From the NCBI GenBank assembly GCA_020881915.1, contig JAJFPB010000001.1:3100001-3164000 (forward strand): a stretch of 64,000 bases of DNA, read 5' to 3'. Source of the stretch: Paramyrothecium sp. XJ0827. Lineage: Eukaryota > Ascomycota > Sordariomycetes > Hypocreales > Stachybotryaceae. Made by a program: the position numbers and the translations under genes. Positions 56,923 to 64,000 of the stretch are shown piece by piece (position 1 is the stretch's first letter; every line of letters starts with the position of its first letter). The notes under the pieces were generated by a model. The model ran no database searches and had not been told where the DNA came from. It saw nothing but the letters and a program-made list of their open reading frames with translations.

Positions 56923-58149
56923 GGTGACTCTGGGGTGCGTCGCGTCGAGCGACACGGGTGACTGGTGTAAAGATGATAGATGGTAGCCGTCTGGGCGGGG
57001 GGGAGGCGACGAGACGAGTCGCTCGACGGGGACGGATGCACGCCGGATCGGTGGTGCTGGTGACGGAGATCAAAATCAATGGTGGGATACGGTATGGTAA
57101 GATACAGCAAGGTCGGTTCCTTCGAGGCCTTCCCTTCAAAGGCCCAAACCCAACAAGGCACGCGAGGCCCCACTCGGGCGGTCCCCTGTCCCCGCCTGCT
57201 ATTGGTCAGCTCTGGGTAGGTAGCTTTTTGTTCCACCAGTTCCTGCCGCCGGAGAAAAGGTACCTCAACTGGGTATTTGGCTTGTGGCGCAGTTGTGCCC
57301 CTACAATCGTGTACAAACAGTCCCTCATCACCCTCCCTTCCCGCCTCAACACCACTGCCCTGTCAAGGCCTACGGTACACAATGGTTGCATGATCATAAC
57401 CTTTGGATTCAAGTTGTCAGAATCAATCTGCGTATTGTTGACGATCCTATCTGTCGGCAATAAGCCATCTCCTCGATCATGCCGGAACCGGATCCGACCG
57501 AGAGTGTTCAAAACACCTAGTCTACGTATTCTACACCATCTGCTCGAGCTGAAAGCATATACAAGCCTACGCTAGCCCAGGGAGTTCTTCCACGCCGCGC
57601 CAACTGTAGTCCATAGCTTCATCGTTCTTTCTTTCCCCTTGCAGCGGCTTGCCCGAGGTGACAGGGCATTGAAGAGACGAAGCATCTTGTGCAATTTGCA
57701 TTTCCGTCCAAAACTCGCAATGGTGCCTGCTTGAGACAGCTTCATTCCGCCACACGTGGTAGCCCTGCGAGCATAGTCTGTCTAGCATCCAGCGAAGATT
57801 TCCTGTCATGACATATTAGTCCTGTTGATTTTCCCAACCCAAGTAGATAAACAAAAGTAGCGAGGTCATATTTTCAGAGAGAAGATTACAGTCGACATGT
57901 CGACGGGTTTGGCGCATCTCCATTGGCAAAGTCAATGGGTCATCTGCCCTCCCAGTTCGATCCGTTTAAGGATGACACTAAGAAGATTTTCATCATGATA
58001 TGGCTTGCACTTGAAGGAGAAATGGGCAACCGGCCTAACTTACCTGGAGATACCATAAGACCCTGGTCCTGTGTCCTTGCCATGGCTCGGAAATCCAGGG
58101 CTATCCTTTGGACAGCCCTTCAGGTTGGATGACCTCGTGCATCCATCAG
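56923..58149. other. intergenic upstream of CKA1, possible small exon
   Basis: 1.2 kb with the CKA1 promoter (proximal part) and the 3' end of the next gene. A leftward 80-codon open stretch at 57567-57809 is discussed as a finding. Nothing else is recognised. Confidence 0.45.
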
Positions 58150-58743
58150 CTAGTCGTAATTTAAAGTGTCTAGCCCCGCCTCAACAACATCCCAGGTTCG
58201 CTTTCGAAGATCCGGTTTCGGCTCAGGTCTAGATCGCTTGGAACCTTTCTTCTTCTTTCTTTTGGTCGTGTCGGAGCTCGATGCTTCCGCTACGTTGTGT
58301 GGAAGTGCAAGGCTCTCAAAACTGCCAGTCGCAGCATCGGTGACGAGAAGGATATCATCCTTTTTCGACCCTTTTTCCTGCTGCCGACGAAGTGCTTCTA
58401 GCTCAGAGTGGCGGAATATCTGGATCTGCTCATCCGTCAAGGTGCGCTTCACACCATCCTCGTAATACCCAAGTCCATCCTCTTCGTCATGCCCATCCCA
58501 ATCACCGTACGTGGCATCAGAAAGGGAGGATGTTTGCTCCGGCAGGCTTAGGAATGTAGAGTTGAAATCTGTAGTTGCGTGTTGTGAGAAATGAGATTCA
58601 TGGAAGGTAAATAACTCCTCCTAACTTCCGCGAGGACAATCAGCCACGTTGGAATGATGAGATACCCGTACAGAAACACATACCTGGGAAACGTTCGGGA
58701 AGATAATCGAATGAGATTGTTCGTGAGATTGTGATTGCGACAT
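58150..58743 (-). CDS. DUF3807-like conserved fungal protein (start uncertain)
   Basis: The last exon (58568-58150) is clear: an acidic DWDGHDEEDGLGYYEDG segment, the conserved GVKRTLTDEQIQIFRHSELE motif, and a Lys/Arg-rich tail (KRKKKKGSKRSR) ending LDTLNYD. That motif and tail match a small fungal family that I believe is DUF3807. The first exon is unresolved. The good donor at 58683 requires the frame reading SFDYLPERFP, which has no ATG upstream. The ATG at 58743 (MSQSQSHEQSHS) reaches the right phase only through a poor GTGTTT donor at 58679. An additional upstream exon or annotation-level ambiguity is likely. The function is unknown; the basic tail suggests a nuclear or nucleolar site, which is inference. 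Confidence 0.6.
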
Positions 58744-59524
58744 TCTGTGACGAGTTTGAGGGAGACAGCCTTTTAACCTTGTTCCTGGCAGCATCTCTGC
58801 CTGAGGTGAAGCTTAGCGTCACGTGAACTCCCAGCCGTTGCTGCTCAACACGCGACGCGGCTGATCATAAAACCTCTCCTTTACCAGGTAACAAGATTTA
58901 ATGCCAGACAACAGGTACAGCATAAGCATTATTATTCAATTGGAAAATGATACTAGCGCTTCACAAATCAGATTGAACTTTGCGAAAGAGCACGGTCGCC
59001 TCCCGTGCTGGCCTTGATTACATAGGGTTGTTTTCACAAACCGCGAAATGCTAAACTGCCATCACAATCAATTATTTTGTGGTATTCAAGTTATGCTAAT
59101 GTAGCTTGGTAAACAAATAGGGCTTGCTAGCATGAAGCTTACGAGCACGTCCTTGTGCATCGTATCACATTTGTTTCGAAAAGCTCAAGCCATGATTGCG
59201 GGATTGCCCTTAAAGTGACGTCCATTTCCTTCTTTCAACATAAGAGACTTTCCAGGAGCCAGGAAAGGCCAGTCCATAGGCCTTGGCATTGTCGAGTGGT
59301 TGTTTTTCGTACGCTTTTCCCGACCCAAGTGTGCAAATGCCACTTTATTCGTCAATGTGTCTGAGTTCGTCTTTGCATTGCGGCGTTCGGGGATGGCACA
59401 ATTTGACCATGAGCTGGTCACTCCAATATCTCGATTGAAGATGATTGCCCCCGTTCTAAGCACGATTGTGTGAGATTGGTTTCCATTTGTCTCTGGATAT
59501 TCATGAGCAGCACTCTCATTCCAA
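58744..59524. other. intergenic, no gene seen
   Basis: 781 bp between two leftward genes. It is A+T-richer than the flanking exons and contains no recognisable gene. An additional 5' exon of the DUF3807-like gene could lie here. Confidence 0.45.
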
Positions 59525-60124
59525 TCACCTAGAGCGGAGAAGTGCCAGTGCACTCTCAAAGGCACGAACTACCTCCTCGTCTGTAAAGATTAGCGAATAG
59601 CCCGGGGATAATGATGGTCAGGCTTACAGTGCTGCTGCTTCTGAGACATCTTTTCCTCAGAAAGATTGACATGTCGCTGCCTTGTTTGTAAACGCTTCAC
59701 GGCTCGTTCATCATCATGGGCGGAGGCAGCAGAGGCCCATGCTTGGAAGTACTACCAGAATATCGGGTCAGGTTTGACGGGTGTGTAAAGCGCATATGTA
59801 TCTAGAGAAAGCTAAACTCACCTTGGACAACCTGTCAACATCGTGTAGTATGCTTTTTTCCCGGTCGTCGGCGTCTCGTAGAGCCTTTTCGTATCGTGCC
59901 TCAAAATCATCCCAGTCAAAGGGCAAGAGCACACCAGGTGTGCTGGGTGTATTCGCGTTCACATTTTGCTGTTCAGGTCGCGGTTCAGGAGTTTTTGTGT
60001 CTGAATGTACATCTCTTCCGTTCTCCAATCCGCCCATAGGCTCGTCCCGTGATCGCGAGCCATTCTGGCCTTGGCTTTTAATAGGGGATTTGGTGCCCGA
60101 CTGCGACTTGATAGGGGAGGCCAT
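59525..60124 (-). CDS. small conserved coiled-coil protein, possibly DUF5315
   Basis: Exons 60124-59822, 59751-59628 and 59580-59525 (introns 70 and 47 bp) give 160 residues. The first 65 residues are Ser/Lys/Pro-rich and low-complexity (SPIKSQ repeats). A conserved-looking helical part follows: LPFDWDDFEARYEKALRDAD, REKSILHDVDRLSKYFQAW, ERAVKRLQTRQRHVNLSEEK, then QKQQHYEEVVRAFESALALL across intron 2. It ends SRstop. I associate this pattern with a fungal family of unknown function (DUF5315) from memory, not from a search. Phase is consistent across all three exons. The start is the first ATG of the frame. Confidence 0.7.
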
Positions 60125-60991
60125 GGAGCAACTAAGGATCCAACGTTTCGAGGATGAATCAACTGTGACTGATCGAAAGGTAACGTTGCTCAGGCGTAAC
60201 GAGGAAGGCTCTTGCGCAGGTATTTAATAAGAGCTGGTGTAGCCAATAACGGGGTGAGGTAGTCGAGGTCTCTCTATGGGAGCGTGTGGGCGAGTTGCAG
60301 ATCTTGCAAGAGTTTCGGACAGGAAGACAAATATCATCAAATCGATTGCACTTCAGCTTGTCAAGATACATCAACAAACAATGGAAAGTCGAAGAAGTTA
60401 TCCTCGATAGCAACAGAGGAATTGAAGTTGCTGCCCAAGGTAGCCTGTCCAGCGGTCTGTGCCTTCGTCTGGTTGGTGGTAGAAATGCCTACTGCTGTCC
60501 TGCATGAGGTATAGCAAGGTACCAGTGGTTGCGGGTGGTTTGCTCAGGAGCTGTGCAGAAGGGCGGAAAGGCTGCGACAGTGTAAAGTGCCCAGGAACCT
60601 TACCGTAGGTACCTGACTCTACCGTAGCCAGCCTTAATTCATTGGATGGCAGCCAAGGCGCGGATTTTCAAGGCTGTTGCCTTGCATTTGCCAACCCCCC
60701 ACCACTTGTTGGGTACTTCAAGGACCCGCTACCTGCCAAGGCTGATTCGGTACCGAAGATCGCCTCTTCAGGACGGTAGGACCTGCCATACGTTATCTCA
60801 TGACCTTGTTGGAAAACAGTGAGGTCACATGTCTTTCATCGAATATCAACCTCTGTGTCAGCCACGCAACATCCAAAGTAACTGATTCTCAACCGAACAA
60901 ATTAATCCAACATCAACCTCCGGCTCATGCAGGCTTTTATTCTTTCTCGGTTCCCTTGAGGTGATGTGACAGGCGTTCTGCCTCAATAAAG
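60125..60991. promoter_or_regulatory. divergent region DUF5315-like gene / ATG14
   Basis: 867 bp between divergent starts. It contains TACCGTAGGTACCTGA-type words near 60601-60615. I see no gene. Confidence 0.5.
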
Positions 60992-62467
60992 ATGGAGTGC
61001 GACATCTGTCATCGGAGCCATGACGCCCAGGCTTTACCCTTTCTCTGCGCAGTCGACGCACGCAACCAGCTCTATGATGGCCGCTTGAAAAGCCTGCAGC
61101 TTCTCGTCCAAAACGAATCGCTTCAGAAGCAAATCAACGATCTCCTAGGCGAAGTTGATGGGAAATCAACGAGAGACGCCCTAGATGGCGATCTCACCCA
61201 GCAGCGGATGGCTGAGGACCGCACAGACGAGATCTTGGCCGCTGCCGACAAGCTCAGGCAGGAGATCAAGGCGGCCAGAGCCGAGATTCTGACGAGGAAA
61301 GCCGCCCTTGCTGAAAGAACTGCCAACTTGTCTTCCGTCTCAAAAGGTCTAGCAGACCGTAGGGCGAAGCAGCAGAAAGACGTGGAAAAGACTACCCTGG
61401 GCATTGCCTACAAATGGAGTCAGAGCGCGGAAGATATGGCTCGCACCCGTTCCTTCCTGTGTGCTGAAGCCGCGAAACTCTACGGGTTGAAACGTGCGAA
61501 GAAGAACAACTCTGGTCGATACGAGTATTATCTTGGAAGGCTCCCTATAGTAGACCTCACAGACATGAGTTGTAAGCGTGCCTCAAACCCTTCCACAACG
61601 TCTGCATTCATGCTAACCATGAAAGCACTTTCCCCCGAGACGATCTCAACGAGCCTTGCTCATGTGTCGCATATTCTAATGCTTGCCTCGCATTACTTGG
61701 CTGTTCGTCTCCCCGCGGAGCTCACACCGCCGCATCGGGACTATCCACGGCCCACCATTTTTAATCTAGCCACGTCCTATCACCACGGCGATGTTGTTTT
61801 TCCCAGCATACCAGGTATCACGAACGTCACATCCGACATGAAATTGTCTGATTCCCAGCGCGTTTCGCGACCTCGGCCACTCTTCATTGATAAGCCACTA
61901 TCGCAGCTTTCCAAGGAGGATCCAGCCACATACTCCTTCTTCCTTGAGGGCGTCACTCTGCTCTCGTATGATATAGCGTGGCTGTGTTGCTCTCAAGGCG
62001 CATTTACCGGCGACAAAGGATCATTCGAGGACATTTGTAACATGGGTCGCAATCTCTATAATCTATTGATTTCCCATCAACTGTCAACGATAAACCACCC
62101 ATCTCCAAACATAATCAACAAAGAATCTGCCAAGGACGGTCAGAAAGGCGAAGCGAGCCCTCTTATAGGGCCATACTCCCATGGAACGACGGCAAATTTC
62201 CTCGGCGGTGCTGAAGGGACGGAATTTGTCAAGTCTTTTAAGCTACCAAGTCCAATGAAACTTGCCGATAAACTAAAGAAGAAGCTTTTGGGTGATGCTC
62301 CTGCACCCGACTGGGAGGTTTTGGACGACGATGCATGGAAGATGGAGGACGGCCCTGATACCTTCGATCCCGGTTCAGCAGGGAAAACGGATCATATGAA
62401 CAAGTTGGATAATAATGGTTCGCCTCGCCAGGGTTCTAATGGCTGGATGAAGGTAAAAAGCAGATGA
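60992..62467 (+). CDS. ATG14: autophagy protein Atg14 (Vps34 complex I)
   Basis: A single exon of 491 residues. Atg14 targets the Vps34-Vps15-Atg6 PI3-kinase to the phagophore site and defines complex I. The start MECDICHRSHDAQALPFLCA carries the family's N-terminal cysteine motif. Next comes VDARNQLYDGRLKSLQLLVQ and coiled coils to about residue 130 (NESLQKQINDLLGEV, DEILAAADKLRQEIKAARAE, KALAERTANL-like heptads). The globular part includes YYLGRLPIVDLTDM, LAHVSHILMLASHYLAVRLP, the PHRDYPRPTIF segment and GVTLLSYDIAWLCCSQG. A Ser/Gly/Asp-rich tail follows. The length and motif order fit filamentous-fungal Atg14. The nearby ATG6 encodes its direct partner. Confidence 0.92.
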   Translation: MECDICHRSHDAQALPFLCAVDARNQLYDGRLKSLQLLVQNESLQKQINDLLGEVDGKSTRDALDGDLTQQRMAEDRTDEILAAADKLRQEIKAARAEILTRKAALAERTANLSSVSKGLADRRAKQQKDVEKTTLGIAYKWSQSAEDMARTRSFLCAEAAKLYGLKRAKKNNSGRYEYYLGRLPIVDLTDMSCKRASNPSTTSAFMLTMKALSPETISTSLAHVSHILMLASHYLAVRLPAELTPPHRDYPRPTIFNLATSYHHGDVVFPSIPGITNVTSDMKLSDSQRVSRPRPLFIDKPLSQLSKEDPATYSFFLEGVTLLSYDIAWLCCSQGAFTGDKGSFEDICNMGRNLYNLLISHQLSTINHPSPNIINKESAKDGQKGEASPLIGPYSHGTTANFLGGAEGTEFVKSFKLPSPMKLADKLKKKLLGDAPAPDWEVLDDDAWKMEDGPDTFDPGSAGKTDHMNKLDNNGSPRQGSNGWMKVKSR

Positions 62468-62640
62468 CACTACACCTCGGATGATTTGTAGTCTCCGATT
62501 CCTCCCATTCCTATCCTTAGGGGGCGTATGAGCAGTTAATATAACATAGAGCTTCCATTTCCTCTCTTCACAAGCCGAGCTATCCTCCTGTATATGTAAA
62601 GACGATTCATGCCCGTTCCTAAAGCATCCCACTTTCTAAA

Positions 62641-64000
62641 TCATTCCGTTGTTTCGTTTGCTGGGGGCAAATGCCGCCTCGACTGCGCAATCGAGGCGAT
62701 CTTGATTTGGCTGGGTTGGCCGTCTATTGCTTCCGTCATAGATTGTGACTGCTCGTTCTTGGGCTGTTCCGATCCAGCTAAAGCGTTTGTGCTTGCATGG
62801 GCCGTTGCTCCGCTTCCCGAGGCGCCATGCTGGGATGTGCGAGGTGTGTTTCGCCGGCGGTGATCATATAGCGGTGAAGTGGCGGGTTTTCTTCTGACTT
62901 TCGGACCTGGCGGTGTTTGGACTTCTTTCCCTTTGGAAGTCGCATTCAGGGGTTGTTTTGAGTCCAATGCGCTAGGGTCCGGGTGTTGGACTGACGAAGC
63001 CGCCCTCCCATCAAGGACTGGGTTGCCTCCTGGCAGTATCATGCCGCCGAGCCGAAGCGGAGCCACAACCTTCGCCGGCTCGGGTTTTGCCTCGGCAGCC
63101 AGCTTCGGACTGGGCACATGAGGCTGGTTTGTGGTTTCGACGTCCGGAGTCGTCGTGTTAGTTGGTGATGGTTCAACCACGGGGTCTGGATGGGTCAGTA
63201 CATGGGGCTCGGGGTTTGCCTCGGCGACCGACTTCGGACTGGGCATACGAGGCTGGTATATTGTTTCGACGTCCGGAGTCGTCGTGTTCGTTGCTGATGG
63301 TTCAACCAAAGGTTCCGGATGGATCAGTACATGGGGCTCGGGTTTTGCCTCGACAGCCGGCTTCGGACTGGGCATATGAGGCTGGTTTATGGTTTCGACG
63401 TCCGAAGTCGTCGTGTTCGTTGCTGATGGTTCAACCAAAGTTTCCGGATGGATCGGTACTTGGGGCTCTGGAGGCGCGGCGCCTTCTACATCTCCAGTGC
63501 TGATTCTCTCATTCGAAGTTCTGGTTTCGTCATGTACGGAAGCCGGATGTTCAGTGTCGACCAAGGGACTTGGGCAAATGTACTCTTTGGGTTCATGCTC
63601 CTCGATATCAGCCATATCTATGTCGCCGTAGTCCTCTTGCACAATGTGACCAGGCGCAGCAGGAGTCAGAGACCAATCTTCCGGGTTAATTTGTGTAGTC
63701 GTCTCGTTTTCGTTGACATCATCCATGTCAAGATCTTTCTGCCCGTTTGTTGCATTGCGTTGTGCACCAGCAGGAGCGAAGGAATACACATCAGGTTGTA
63801 CATTGATCTCCAGGTCATTTACGTCGTTCATGTCTTGATCTTTCTGCTCTTCCATCTCCGTGTGTTCTGGAACAAGAGCAGGCGAAGGGTGCAGATCGAG
63901 CTGTTCATGGTATGCTTGCGTATTGACATCGTGCATTTCTTGGTCCTTTGGCTCCTCTGTTGTATGGTGGGCCGCGACAGCTGAAGAGCTCTGTGCTTGG
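62641..64000 (-). CDS. repeat-built acidic/proline-rich protein, 5' end outside window
   Basis: The frame stays open through the window's right edge, so the N-terminus is missing; the Met at 63936 is internal to a repeat. Two repeat families are seen. The N-terminal one has about four units of 35-37 residues centred on KDxDMxDVN (Met codons near 63936, 63831, 63726 and 63615). The second has three 43-residue units (129 bp, about 63084-63470), each with HPxxxVEPSxTNTTTxDVET and QPHxPSPK elements. The C-terminal 150 residues are Pro/Ser/Ala-rich with a basic patch (GPKVRRKPATSPLYDHRRRN). I recognise no family. It is probably disordered, and localisation cannot be told. The end is at 62641 (TGA). 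Confidence 0.65.
   Translation of the reverse strand, partial: QAQSSSAVAAHHTTEEPKDQEMHDVNTQAYHEQLDLHPSPALVPEHTEMEEQKDQDMNDVNDLEINVQPDVYSFAPAGAQRNATNGQKDLDMDDVNENETTTQINPEDWSLTPAAPGHIVQEDYGDIDMADIEEHEPKEYICPSPLVDTEHPASVHDETRTSNERISTGDVEGAAPPEPQVPIHPETLVEPSATNTTTSDVETINQPHMPSPKPAVEAKPEPHVLIHPEPLVEPSATNTTTPDVETIYQPRMPSPKSVAEANPEPHVLTHPDPVVEPSPTNTTTPDVETTNQPHVPSPKLAAEAKPEPAKVVAPLRLGGMILPGGNPVLDGRAASSVQHPDPSALDSKQPLNATSKGKEVQTPPGPKVRRKPATSPLYDHRRRNTPRTSQHGASGSGATAHASTNALAGSEQPKNEQSQSMTEAIDGQPSQIKIASIAQSRRHLPPANETTE
63084..63470. repeat. 129-bp in-frame minisatellite, three copies
   Basis: The word TTCGACGTCC (third copy with one change downstream) starts at 63136, 63265 and 63394, giving an exact 129-bp period or 43 codons. 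Copies differ by scattered substitutions but keep the frame. Confidence 0.85.

Noticed and set aside
56922..56955. N-terminal extension of CK2 alpha upstream of 56922
   Set aside because: The frame is open but begins at GTG, not ATG. The conserved family start MARVYADVN is at 56922.
57924..57962. A-box/B-box-like words suggesting a tRNA gene
   Set aside because: TGGCAAAGTCAATGG and AGTTCGATCC are only about 30 bases apart and no cloverleaf stems form around them. No other convincing tRNA was found in the window.

Overview
This is nuclear DNA of a filamentous ascomycete, most probably a sordariomycete. I infer that from short GT-AG introns (mostly 47 to 115 bp, one with a TACTAAC branch site), a GC-rich coding third position, and a gene set typical of Pezizomycotina. 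I see no bacterial-style operon, plasmid, phage, transposon ORF or CRISPR array. The window holds 19 protein-coding genes. Exon structures were rebuilt by hand from reading frame, splice sites and family conservation.

Left part (1-14.2 kb): a gene-free edge, then TOA1 (TFIIA large subunit, -), CDC20 (APC/C activator, -), a RAL2-like kelch-BTB gene (+) and an SFP1-type C2H2 regulator (-). Next comes a gene-poor block of about 9 kb (14.2-23.2 kb) upstream of SFP1. It holds only short tandem repeats, scattered sites and one doubtful gene relic.

Middle part (23.2-49.2 kb): RCF2 (mitochondrial HIG1 protein, +), a six-kelch protein (-), DUS3 (tRNA dihydrouridine synthase, +), PEX13 (peroxisomal import, -), a LigD-type 3'-phosphoesterase gene (+), CAC2 (CAF-1 subunit, -), a 4-kb gene-free block, a full-size ABCC transporter (+) and an AAA ATPase (-).

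Right part (49.2-64 kb): ATG6/Beclin (-), SCM3 (CENP-A chaperone, +), CKA1 (casein kinase 2 alpha, -), a DUF3807-like nuclear-type protein (-), a small coiled-coil protein (-), ATG14 (+), and a repeat-built acidic/proline-rich protein (-) cut by the window end.

Most genes are independent housekeeping loci. Three functional links stand out. ATG6 and ATG14, two subunits of the autophagy-specific Vps34 complex I, lie within 13 kb. CAC2 and SCM3 are both histone chaperones. CDC20, SCM3 and CKA1 all act in the cell cycle. The most unusual single gene is the eukaryotic stand-alone LigD-like 3'-phosphoesterase. I found no convincing undescribed multi-gene system.
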